Shown: piece by piece, positions 13,258-24,254 of the stretch | Layout: each line of letters starts with the position of its first letter | How positions within the stretch are numbered: position 1 is the first letter of the stretch | Assembly: GCA_048013815.1 (NCBI GenBank) | Contig: CM106585.1 | Coordinates: 9,610,001 to 9,674,000 of the forward strand | Direction: 5' to 3' | Source of the DNA: Setoptus koraiensis | Taxonomy: Eukaryota; Arthropoda | DNA length: 64,000 bases | Program-made: the position numbers and the translations under genes | Notes under the pieces: model-generated | Seen by the model: the letters and a program-made list of their open reading frames with translations, nothing else | Told to the model about the DNA's origin: nothing | The model's database searches: none

Positions 13258-13362
13258 AGCAGCAACAACAACCGCACTAACGACAGCAGCAACAACAACA
13301 ACAACAACGGCAACAACAACAACAACTGAGGCAACAACAACAACAACGGCAACAACGGCCAG
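13258..13362 (+). repeat. CAA-rich microsatellite
   Basis: CAACAACAA runs interrupted by GCAACA, ACTAACGACAGC and ACTGAGG words. Confidence 0.75.
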
Positions 13363-14235
13363 AGCGATCGTTCTCGAAAAACTCATTAGTCGATCGGGCA
13401 TAAACTCACAACTAGAGCAAACATCACAAACGCAGCGCAATGGCAACACAACTGGCACATTACGTAACGAGCGCTCGGTTCGAGCCAGCAATGGGCACAA
13501 TGAAGCGCCGTCATTTGAATTCATTCAGTGAAAAATCATCATTATTCTTTCGCGCATTCTTATCTCTCAGGTCTGGTGTTGCTGTGAGCCGGCCAAGATT
13601 GGCCGCGGCGTGTGCAGCACGACTTTGCCGATTTCGCTCTGTTGTTGCGCTCCAACGTGACGGCCACCGTTGAACAGACCCGGCGATTGGGGCCTGCGAA
13701 CTCGGGCCGGCCAAGGCGCACACGCGAGAGCGGTCGCTCGGCGGCGCTCGGCGGTGTTCGGCGGTTCTCGGTGGCGCTCGGCCGTTTTCGGCGGCGCTCG
13801 AGTCGGCGAACAGCCGACGCGGAGAGCCGAAGAATTGCGCAAAAAGAACGAGCGATTGCCCGAGAGGAAGGAGCCAGGATTGCCAGACAGAATGCGCAAA
13901 AAGAATGGCAACTGTCGGGCGAGCTAGAGCCGCGGCGGCGGCGGCGGCATTTAAATTGCGTGCCCATTATGCACAGCGGCGTCGGTTAGTCACTGTTACA
14001 TTGTGCTCGCATGGCCCGCTCGCGGCCGGGTAACTGTGGCCGCGGCGACGGGCACACGACGAGACGCCAGACAGCGGACAAACGCGACGAGACGCCAGAC
14101 AAGCGCCGAGCAGCAACTAGAACGCCGAGCGGCCGAGACAGACAAACGGGCAAGAATCGTGCCAGCACATTAATTACGCAATGGACGCCATCTATCACTC
14201 CCGTTGTCTCGCCTGCGCTTGTTGTCCTTGTTCGA

Positions 14236-14352
14236 CAACAACAACAACAACAACAGCAACAACAACAACAACAATAACAACGACAACGACAACAACAAAG
14301 GCAACAGCAGCAGCAACAACAACGCCAACAACATCGACGGCAGCGCCAACAA
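14236..14352 (+). repeat. CAA-rich microsatellite
   Basis: CAA units with scattered GCAACA, AATAAC and GACAAC variants. It reads as poly-T, poly-N or poly-Q in the three forward frames. Confidence 0.75.
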
Positions 14353-15784
14353 TAGCGCCAACAACAACTCTGTCAGGCCAGTCCGGAAGCCGCTGGGGCC
14401 AGCCAACGATGGCGCACATTGCGTAACGCAATTGCGTGTCGTGCAAACGCAATTGTGCATTACGCAACAGCGCTGAGGTGTCCGGATGAGGCCAGGGCGA
14501 AGTGTCCGGATCCGCGCTGTTTGAGTGGCCGGTGCGGTCACCGGCCCACGCCAACTGACCGTTACCCCTTTCGGGCCGGCGCTGCGGCCACTGTGTGCGA
14601 CTGCTGCACGCACTCGGGCACGCACTCACGTCGTTGCGTAACACGGCAACGTAACGTCGCTAAATGTCACATGGGCAACGTATATTAGCGCCACTATATA
14701 GGCCACTGACAGTCGTCCGAATGGCAGATGACGTAATCAGCTACCATTTAGAACTCTTTATCGCCGCGCGGGTTGTGAGGCGCGTGTGAGTTACGCGCCC
14801 GTGCGGCTCACTGCGCGTCAATTCAGCGCGCTCCGGCCATCGGAGCGCCCACCGCACCGGGCTGTCGGGCCCGGTGCAAAAGTGCGGGCCTCAGTTGCGC
14901 TGCAAATGTGCGGCCCGACAGGCCTGGCCAAACTCAATTTTAACTGGCCTCATTTGTTTGTCTGTCGGTACAATGCACCGGCGTGGCTCAGGCGGCGACG
15001 CGCGCCGCTCACGTCAGACGCGCCGCGTTCTGTCGCGCCGCGATCGTGTCGTCGTCGTGACTAGATCGGGCGCCCCAGATAAATGGCCGCACGGGCGCAA
15101 TCTGCATAGCGGACTGGCCGGCGCGATTGTGTCACCTTGTTCGGGGGGCGACACGACAGTGTGTCACAGTGCGGTGCTGTCATGTTGGCGCTGACGGCGC
15201 TTGTTTGCTGGCAGCGGGTTGCCGCGCTCGCGCGTGGGGGGGGGGCGAGGGCGCCAGCCATCGGGCATTAGCGTCATTGTCGTCGGGCGACAGACACACA
15301 CTCACTCAGACGAGATAAGACGACACTCGCAATGGGATAATAAGTGCGAGCTATGCAAGCTGTGGGCCGCACGCACCAGCGACGACGCACGGGATAAAAT
15401 CTCCTCATCTGATTAAATCTCCGGCTGGCTGGCTGGCCGACTGGCTGTGTCACCGTTGTGTGTTTAGCGAGGCGCTCATGCGCACAACCGCCGGCCTATA
15501 GGCTCGTCGGGGGCCCCCGAGCCAACCGAGCGCTGTGTTGGCCGACAGTGTTGGCTAGATTGTTGGCGCGCGCCAGACAGTAATGATTGCGTAATGGCGG
15601 CCATACGGCCCGCGGACATTGGGGCCGCAGTGAATTACTGCCGGCCCGCCATGTATGCGGCCCCGCGCCCCGACAACCACCGGCCCATGAATATGCCCGA
15701 CTGGCCCCATGAATGGCCTCAAGTAGCCGCCAGTGGCTGCCGGCGCTGACCTAAAACACCCAAGACGCCAATAGGGCGCCGATA

Positions 15785-15890
15785 CAATGCCCAAACACTG
15801 TCCGCACAATGCCCAAACACTGTCCGCACAATGCCCAAACACTGTCCGCACAATGCCCAAACACTGTCCGCACAATGCCAACACAGTGTC
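15785..15890 (+). repeat. 22-bp minisatellite
   Basis: Four near-identical units containing CCCAAACACTGTCCGCACAA start at 15785, 15807, 15829 and 15851. A degraded fifth copy follows. The copies look identical by eye, which suggests recent expansion. Confidence 0.9.
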
Positions 15891-16555
15891 AATACCGGCC
15901 CGACATAATGCCCACATAATGCCGAGCGCCAGTCGCGTGAATGGCGGCCCCACTGCCGGCCGCTCGCCGGATATATCGCCGGAGATCGCCTGCGAGCCAG
16001 CTCGCGCCGTATATCCGTCTCTGCTGCCAATATCACATATCTCACGCATCCAGCACACACGGCCATACATGGCGATATACGGCAATGTGTGGCCGATATC
16101 GGCCAAGATATTGGATGCGCGCCGGGCTTAACCAAAGATGGGGCCCGTCGCAATTAGTTTTATCACACTGGCTGGCGCTGCCCGTGCAGACGCTCGCATC
16201 AGAATGGCAGCAGAGGATTAGCGGCGCTGGCCCGCTAAGCCCCATCGCTGGCCCCTTAAGCTCGAGCGGGCGACGTCCGCGGGATTCTTCACAACTGATT
16301 GCGTTGCCCCCTCGAAACTGGGGCCCCATGCGCACAGCTCAACACGCTGATCACACTGCACGAACTGATCAGCAGCAAACAGCTCGAAACGAATTAGATC
16401 ACACCCGGCCGCCCGAGTGTCGAGTGCGCGCGGCCACCTTGCCGCCGGGCCAAAACGCCCACCGCGCTCGGGTACCCGTTTGCTCTCTTTTGTGGCGTCG
16501 CGCTGGCCTAGAGTGCCCGCACTCGTGCCCGACGCCCGGCAACAAAGCGGCAACA

Positions 16556-16625
16556 GCACGGCAACAGCGCGGTAACGGCGCGGTAACGGCGCGGTAATAG
16601 CGCGCTTATGGCCCGGTAATAGCGC
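16556..16625 (+). repeat. 11-bp minisatellite (GCGGTAACGGC)
   Basis: Five to six copies of CGGTAACGGCG, CGGTAATAGCG and CAACAGCG variants in tandem. Confidence 0.75.
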
Positions 16626-17384
16626 GTGGCCGCGCTATCGGGTTCGAACGCGCGCGACCCAGCGCAACGTTGCACGTGCAAAGATAATTTTGCCACGTGT
16701 AACGATTAAATAACTCCCTCTCTCTCTCTCTATACATAACTGTCTTTTGTTGTTGCGTCTGTCTGTTTGTGCGTCCGAGAGGCACAACTGTCATTCGGCT
16801 GGTCCGGCGGGCGCTCGCCGAAACGGGCGCTCGCTGAAAAAAGACGCGCAGCGGCCGCGGGGGCACATTGTAGTGGCCCGCAGCTAGTTACGTACCTGGC
16901 GGGTATTTAGCTAGCGCAGGGCACCTTCCGCTTTGGCGCTGCTGATCGCTGGAGCGGTCGTACCCGCGACACACATTCAAGCCAGTTAACTTGACGTACC
17001 CGCCGCACTGCGCCGCACATGTGCCGGGCCCCCGCGAAAGATCTATCACCTAAAGCCAGCTTATCCGGGCCGCTTATCTGCGGGCCGAATCTGGCGCTCG
17101 TCAGCCGTTTGCTGTTGTGAGTCATTAGAAGAGGTAGCCGTGTTGTCGGTGTCGCTGTTGTCGCCGTTGTTGTCACTCGCGCCCGATTGAGACAAAGCCA
17201 GCCCAGCGAGAGCCCCCCAGCTAATGTTGCGCAATGATCGTGCGGGCCGCACGCCGACATTGCGTAAGATATGGGCGTGCGATAGCGTGTGATAATTAAT
17301 CACATTTCATTAATCATTTCGTCTCTGGTTCTCCCAGGCTGGCCCCGCTCGCCCGCTGCCCCTGCTCTCGCGCTGTCTAGTTAC

Positions 17385-17442
17385 TTCTGGGGCCGGTTGC
17401 TTCTGGGGCCGGTTGCTTCTGGGGCCGGTTTCTTCGGGGGCC
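17385..17442 (+). repeat. 16-bp minisatellite (TTCTGGGGCCGGTTGC)
   Basis: Three copies plus a fourth that has diverged into TTCGGGGGCCGGCC. Confidence 0.8.
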
Positions 17443-17998
17443 GGCCAGTTTTTGAGGGCCGGCCAGCGCGCCAGGCCGGCATTCAATTGTCGGCCCGACA
17501 GCGATTGTCACAACAACGTCACAATAACAAAGTGCCATTCAGTGAGAACTGGCCGCTCTCATTAATCACCTTTCTCTTTTGTCGCCTCATTGTCTCAGCG
17601 GATTGTGTCAACGCGCCGGCGACATCAACTACGAGCAAATTATCTATTGTGGCCATCTCAGCGCCGCGCCCGTCCATCAAGTGTGAAGCTCGCCATCCAA
17701 TACGCGCCCGGTGCTCTCCGAGACGTCTCAGAAGGTTTTCGGCCAGGGGCGAGCTGTTGCGGAGACGGGTATTGGCGCGGCGACGGGTAGCCGCGGGGCC
17801 GCACAGCGCACAAAGTCAAGCCAAACAGATGCCGCACCAAGCCGGACGAAGGCTTGCGACGCGCACCCGAACGAATAAAAATATCCGGACCTATAGCGGC
17901 GGTTTATCAGCGCTGCCAGATATAAATCGAGATTGACCCCAGAGAGGCCCCGCAGCACGGGCGCCAGTGGAAGTAAAAAGCGGCTTGTAATGTTTATT

Positions 17999-18030
17999 GC
18001 TGTTTTGATTATATTGCTAATCAAAACAGC
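17999..18030. repeat. Perfect AT-rich hairpin, 13-bp arms, 6-nt loop
   Basis: GCTGTTTTGATTA (17999-18011) pairs with TAATCAAAACAGC (18018-18030) around TATTGC. It directly abuts the 11-bp minisatellite that starts at 18031. Confidence 0.8.
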
Positions 18031-18083
18031 CGGTTGTGCGTCGGTTGTGCGTCGGTTGTGCGCCGGTTGTGCGCCGGTTGTGT
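18031..18083 (+). repeat. 11-bp minisatellite (CGGTTGTGCGT)
   Basis: Five copies in tandem. The unit changes from CGGTTGTGCGT to CGGTTGTGCGC partway along. Confidence 0.8.
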
Positions 18084-19069
18084 GTGATTGGGGTCCGCGG
18101 GCCCCGCTGTCGTGTGTGCGCGGCATGGCCCGGCGTGTCGGGTTTGCATGTTCGAGCTGCCGGCAACTTACGACCAACAACATAGATTTAAATTTGTTTT
18201 ATTGCGCCAGACAAATGGCGCAACTTGGATTCTTTCCTTTTTTACACGGGCCAACAATTGTCAGCGGCGCTGGCCAGTTGTCAATGGGCAACGCGCTCAC
18301 ATTTGCGCGGCCCAACAACTGGGGCACCCCATTTCTGACAACAACAACCTGCCAGCAAACGGGCACCAAACACGACAGGGGCACAAATCCCAAGTTTCCA
18401 ATTTGGCGCCATGATCGCTCTACATGAGCTCCCCAGACGCTGCACAGGCGGGGCGGCCTACCTAATCGGTGGCGCTCCGCCGTCGACTCAGCCGAACAGT
18501 CTAAATCAATCTGGCATTCGGGCTGCTCTCAGACTGCGTGTTCGGCGTACAATGCGCCGATTGAGGGCGCTCGCCAAGCCGCCGGGGAGACAGGACAGAA
18601 TGGAACACAAAAAGAAAAAAAAACTATTATCCGTTTAATGTGGACCATTCATTAACTGTTCGCTCGTCAGGCCAATTCGGTCTGTCGGTCTTTTCGAATT
18701 GTCGGCCAGCATTGGAAAGGAAAAAGAATGTGCGATAAAGAACGCGCACGAGCCCGCCAGAAGAGGTGCCATTAATTGTGCCAGCGCATGCCTGCAATAC
18801 CTCGCCGGGCCTCTCTCAGTCGGCTCTCGATGTGCGGGCCTCTTGCGCTCTTATTTTATGTCGAACATAACGAGCATAATGAGCGAACGCGGAGGCCACG
18901 CCGACCGGCCCCAACTCAAACCTCAAACTGGCGCGTCTGTGTGACGTAACCGGCGCGCGCGAGTTTTTGTTGACTGCGCGTTTGTGCGACGGCGAGAGGC
19001 ACGAGCTAGCTGGCGACGCCACGCCCACTGGCGCTCATCGCCTGGCAGATCGAACGCTCGATGGTGGCG

Positions 19070-19150
19070 CAAAGAACGCTCAAGGAACGCGCAAGGAACG
19101 CGCAACGAACGCGCAACGAACGCGCAAAGAACGCGCAACGAACGCGCAAA
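19070..19150 (+). repeat. 11-bp minisatellite (GAACGCGCAAC)
   Basis: Seven copies of GAACGCGCAA with A/G/C variation at the last positions. Confidence 0.8.
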
Positions 19151-19270
19151 AGAGGACAAAGTCATTATTACGTAATTGGCCTCTCTATTGGGGGCGCACT
19201 TACTTGCGCGCTGTTTTCATTGTTTTATATTGTCTTTGTGTGACTGCTCTTGACAACTGCTCGTTCACTT

Positions 19271-19324
19271 GTGTGTGCGTGTGTGTGTGCGTGTGCGTGT
19301 GTGTGCGTGTGTGTGCGTGTGTGT
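19271..19324 (+). repeat. (GT)n / GTGTGC microsatellite
   Basis: A 54-bp GT tract interrupted by GC every 6-10 bases. Confidence 0.9.
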
Positions 19325-20272
19325 CGGACACATTTGATATGTCACATGCACGTTGATGATCGGTTAGGTCGGTTCGGGCGCGTCGGTGGTTGCGACAGCC
19401 AGACGACGCAAACAGAGAGATATGACGACAACAGCAACAACGACAGCGACAACAACAGCGACAACAACCGGCCAAACAACAGCGACAAGCGATTTGACAC
19501 GAAGAGGTCAAAGTCACAGACACGCCCACGCCGGAAAGAGGCGACGACGGTGGGTGTGGCGGTCACAGGTCAGCTGACAGTCGCGGGATGCTCCAATTTC
19601 CGAGTTGCAGCGTTCGAACTTTGCAGCGTCGAAGGGCGAGCGTCGAAGCCGGCACTTGGACGAACGGCGCCCAACAGCGAGCACGCGACGAGCTTCGGCG
19701 CGTTCGGAGCCGAGTTCGCAGAGAACGCTCGCACACTCGGCAGCTCGTGACGGCACACATTTCAAGAACGCGGCGAGCCAACCCACCGCCAATGTGCTGC
19801 TTCAGCGCCTCTCGGCCGACGGCTGCCCGCCCCCGTCCGGCGGAGGCGCGCCAGACGGCGCGACAACTATGTCACTTCCGGTGAGTCAGCGACGACAATG
19901 AGTGCGATTCGTGCCAGATGGCCTATATTTAGCGCTGCGCGCACTCAACGCGCGCCCCACAAGCCGTCGCTGGCAAGCTAGTTGTGTGCTCAACTCTATA
20001 TCTGGCGCCAGCGACCGCGCTTGCCCGTGCTCACTGTATTTATACACACATTATCCCGATGTGTATCGGGCGATGGCGCCACCGCAAGACGGCGCACAGC
20101 CACACGCGGGCACAACCAGACGGCCGCACAATCAGACGCCCGCACAAACACGAGCCATTGTAACAGCGGCATCGCGAATGGGGCGAGACCCGTCGGCCGT
20201 GGCCGCATCTCTGGCCCAGATAACCGGCCCGTCGTCTGGCGCACACCGGATAACAATCTCCGGCTGACAGCG

Positions 20273-20304
20273 CGCGTCCGCGTCAAAAAATTGACGCGGA
20301 CGCG
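20273..20304. repeat. Perfect hairpin, 14-bp arms, 4-nt loop
   Basis: CGCGTCCGCGTCAA (20273-20286) and TTGACGCGGACGCG (20291-20304) are exact reverse complements around AAAA. Confidence 0.85.
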
Positions 20305-20821
20305 GCCGGGGTTGCGTCAGACAAGCGGTGTCAGACGAGCGGTGTCGGCAGGGCATTATCACGGCGATCGGGGCATTATCAGGCCGATCAGGGCGATCTA
20401 GACACGGGGGCGCAGACTAGCTGCGCCGGCAGTCGCGAACCAACTGCACAGAAATGGCCCCAAACGGGTCGCCTCACAATGTCAGATGGGAAATTGCGGC
20501 CAACGGCTCGGCGGCGCAATGGCCGCCACAATCGAGCGGCGCCATTCTTTCGAGAAATGCGGCCTATCTAGATCTTTGGCGGCGCTTGCACGAGACAGTT
20601 TGTATTTGCATTTGCGACAAACAACAAACACACACACTCTTACAAAGCAGCCAGTACATTTGGCAGCGCTAATTTGCACGTGTTGATGAGCGCGTGCACA
20701 GTGCAACTTCCTCTCGTGCGCCGCGCACGCGATTCTCCATTGTAGCGACGTATGTTTACCTTGATTATCCTTATCTCGCCATTAGCACAGTCAATATTGT
20801 CGCTCTTGTTTACCTTGTTTT

Positions 20822-20892
20822 GGTCGTCGTTGTTGCCGCTGTTGTTGTCGCTGTTGTTGTTGTTGTCGCTGTTGTTGTTGTCGTTGTTTGAG
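20822..20892 (-). repeat. CAA microsatellite on the minus strand (TTG on plus)
   Basis: GTTGTTGTCGCTGTTGTTG words fill 70 bp. This is the complement of the CAACAACAGCGAC pattern seen elsewhere on the plus strand. Confidence 0.75.
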
Positions 20893-22000
20893 TGGCACAA
20901 CTGGCTGCGCGACGCAACCACTGGCCACCGGCGTCGGCAAACGTCAGACGAGACGCGCACACTGTCACGTGCAGGCCAGGAAGGGGCGCCTAATGCGATT
21001 TGTTGGCCCTGTTATATCGTGTCTCGCGCGGTTGTTGTCGGCGGCGCTCGTGCTGCCGCTGTTGTCGGCGGGCCGGGCCGGGGGCCGCACCGGCAACAAC
21101 AGCGACATTGTGCGGCCGGGGAGAAGCGAAAGGGATGAAAGTTAAAACTGGCGCACGACGCTCGCCACCGGCCCAAAATAGCCAAGCGCACGCGGCACAC
21201 AGCAGCGCGCAAGCGGCACAGCGCACACACGCGCGCGCAAACAAATTGTTAATGTTACGTAATTAGAATGTTGCCTCGAGTGGCAATCTGGAGCGCTTGT
21301 CGAGTGCTATCGCCGTTGTGCCCCCACTCGGCACGGCGATGCGCGCGGCACAGCACATTGTACTGACTGCACAACTGGCAACCCAAGCGGCGATGTTATC
21401 TCCGACGACGACGACGACGACAATATAATGTCTCCATTTGGGCCCCTCGGAGCGGCCCGCGACAGCGGACACGGGCCCCGGATTGAGCGGGCGTGTTGCC
21501 CGATAAATTGTTTAACCAAGTGCAGCCAATATAAACAGACAGCGACAGAGAGAGAGGGGCCAATCGGTCGGGGCAATGGGCGCAACATGCGCGCTGTGTG
21601 CAGGCAGCGCGAGTGTCGCGCGCACTGAGAGAGTGTCTCATCGACAGCGATTCAGACAGCAGGATATGAATATGCAAATGAGCTCGCCTCTGCCTGGTGA
21701 CGCCACATTTGAGTGGCGCACTTCCGCTTTTGCTGGCGGCTGGCGGCTTGTGTTGCGCTGCGCCGCGCTGTGTTTCGTCGTAACCGGCGTCAGCGACACA
21801 ACGAGCTGACGACGGCGCCGGCGAGCGTCTCAAATAATGAACTCTCCACTTTGCTCGCCGGCGATGCTTGAGCCGCCATCGACAAGCTCGCAGTGGATGA
21901 TGGGCCAGTGAAAAAAGCGCTCAAAGTTGCGAACGCGACGCCGAAAAAGAGCGACAGCAAAAACGCAAAGGGTTGCCATTGTAAGGGATTCTTTCTCAAC

Positions 22001-22092
22001 TTTGCCAGCGAGATTTGCCAGCGAGATTTGCCAGCGCGATTTGCCAGCGAGATTTGCCAGCGCGATTTGCCAGCGAGATTTGCCAGCGAGAG
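22001..22092 (+). repeat. 13-bp minisatellite (TTTGCCAGCGAGA)
   Basis: Seven tandem copies. Some carry GCGCGA in place of GCGAGA. Confidence 0.9.
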
Positions 22093-23216
22093 AGACGCAA
22101 CACAAGCAGCGCCAGCACCCTATAATGGCCCTGCGATTGCATTATTATCATTTGTGTGTGTGTTGCGTAATCCGTGATTATTCACAACAATGATAATGAG
22201 TCGATTTTGTATCGCCGGCCGTCTCGCCAACTGCGGCCGCGCCGGGGCTCGTTGCGACGGCCGTCGTTGGCGTGGTTGTTGTGGCCGCTGTTGCAGTTGT
22301 TGCTGTCGTTGTTGCTGTTGCTGTCGTTGTTGCTGTCGTTGTTGCTGTCGGCCGGTACAGGTGGCTGACGGCGGGCATAAGTTGCGGCCGGCGATTTGCA
22401 AACAACTTCATTCAATCATGTCAGTGCCAGCGCGGCAGCAACTTGTTAGATCTGGCCAGCCCAATGGTCTCAATGAACTCATTAGACTTACTTGCGCGGC
22501 TCGAGCCGCGGCCGGACCCGCTTACGGCCGCGCTCACAACAATGCCGCTCGGCGCGCCGCGCCGAGCACAATGCCGCCCGGCGATGCTATCTCTGGCCTC
22601 GCATCTCGGCCGACCGTCGCACAGCCCGACCGGCCGTCTCGTATGTCCGGTCGCGCAGCCCGAGTGGCCGCTCGCGGCCGACCGACACATAGGAGTCGTA
22701 TGATACGACTGGCATGATACGAGACGCGAGCGCGATGTTGTGTGTTTGTACAATATGTATTATGTGCGCTTGTAATTATTTATGGCCAACTGGCTGGCAT
22801 GGATCGCCGGCCGGCCGGCCGGCTCACAGTCAGCGACTGGAATGAGCGAGCCCCATTTCAGTCACTGGCCGCTGACCAATGCGGCGGCCAGCATGCAAAC
22901 AAGAGCTCGCACAAGCACACAACGAACAGGCGAGCATGCAAACAAACGGATAAACAGACGAGCGAACGGATAAACGCAAGCGAGCAGCCGAACGGATAAA
23001 CGCGGCGACAGGACAGAGTGACTGGAAAGTGATTGCGTAACCACAAACAACAACGCTTATGCTTTATGGCTGTTCGAGAGGTGGCAATAATCGTAAATCT
23101 TGTCTAAACCTCGTGTCGTCTCTTACGCCAAACTATCCATTTCTGCGTGCCGTCTCGTCGTGCCTTCATTGTCTGTTGTTATCGGTTGTCGGTGGTTGTC
23201 GGTGTCGTTGCCTCTT

Positions 23217-23560
23217 GTCGCTGTTGTGCGTTGTCGCTGTTGTGCGTTGTCGCTGTTGTGTGTTGTTGCTGTTGTGTGTTGTTGCTGTTGTGTGTTGTTG
23301 CTGTTGTGTGTTGTTGCTGGTGTCGCTGCAGCGACACCAGCAACAACAAGTCGCCGCTATCCGTGATTGCGCCACAGCGCGCCACCAAGTGTCGACGCAG
23401 CGATCTTGTCGGCGGCTCGGTGAGCCTCACGCTCGACACATACGCACGGCAGCAACAACAGCAACATCAACAACAGCAACGACAACATCAACAACAGCAA
23501 CGACAGCAACAACAACAGCAACAACAGCAACGACAGCAACAACAACAACGACGACGACCA
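23217..23560. repeat. TTG-rich to CAA-rich strand-switched microsatellite
   Basis: Left half 23217-23320 is TGTTGTGCG/TGTTGTTGC units. Right half 23440-23550 is CAACAGCAACGACA units. They are hinged on the perfect 40-bp palindrome at 23309-23348. Confidence 0.8.
23309..23348. repeat. Perfect spacerless palindrome, 20-bp arms
   Basis: The two-fold axis lies in CTGCAG between 23328 and 23329. The 20 bases on each side are exact reverse complements, ending in TGTTGTTGCTGGTGTCGCTG on the left. Confidence 0.9.
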
Positions 23561-24254
23561 GCACATATCCACGCATGAACACATATACGTTACATGGCCA
23601 ATAGATGGGCGCCCCATTTCGGCTTGCGCGCCAGTCAACAGCAGCCAGTGGTGCTGACCCGCAATTGTTGTTGGCCGCAACAAACTGGCAGCCAGCCAGT
23701 GGCCAGTGGCCAGTGGTCAGTGGTCACAAGTCGGCTAATGGCGCACGCCGGCCAGCAAAGGTCGTAAATTGGCACAATAAAAGTCAACTTTTTGCCCATT
23801 ATCGCTGCCAACAGGAGAGCCATTGAACAATATGGCCATGGCATATGTATATTGGGATTGGTGCACATTGCAGGAGATGGTGCGATAGTCGCTGCTCTCG
23901 ACAACAAACCCGCAACTCGGCTTGGTCAGTTGGTCGGCAGTTTGTCCGCTCGCCGGCCCGTCGGCTGGTCGGGTTGCAGCGGCGCCGAGCCGAGCCAGCG
24001 TGCAACGCGCAAACCAACACGGCCAATATATAACAACGCGATATATAACAATATACGATACGACAAATGGCTCGGGTCGCGCTGTTACGCAACGACCATG
24101 CAGGCGAAATAACTCGCTCACACGATGAGCTGTTACGACGAGAGTCTCATAATGAGACGCAAGAGTCTCGCGAGACTGATGATAACTTAACTTGAAAACC
24201 TTGAATGATAACGTGATAACTTGGAAAGAGTTGCAAGATAAGAGGTGCACTCAC

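Larger units (their letters stand above)
1..24254 (-). other. GC-rich, repeat-dense non-coding DNA, probably the giant Lim1 homeodomain intron
   Basis: No frame in this stretch encodes a recognisable domain. Apparent long frames are low-complexity readings of CAA/GTT runs and short tandem repeats. It starts at the Lim1 splice donor at 24254 (minus strand). I looked for the continuation of the homeodomain (V-W-F-Q-N-R-R) on the minus strand and did not see it, so the exon that completes Lim1 is probably beyond position 1. The DNA is rich in C+G and in the dinucleotide CpG. It carries many tandem arrays and perfect hairpins listed separately. That it is all intron is inference; intron-internal genes or a misassembly cannot be excluded. 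Confidence 0.55.

Noticed and set aside
16606-16690. GGTTCGAACGC near 16639, resembling a tRNA B box
   Set aside because: No A box, cloverleaf or acceptor stem could be drawn around it. It lies beside an 11-bp tandem repeat.
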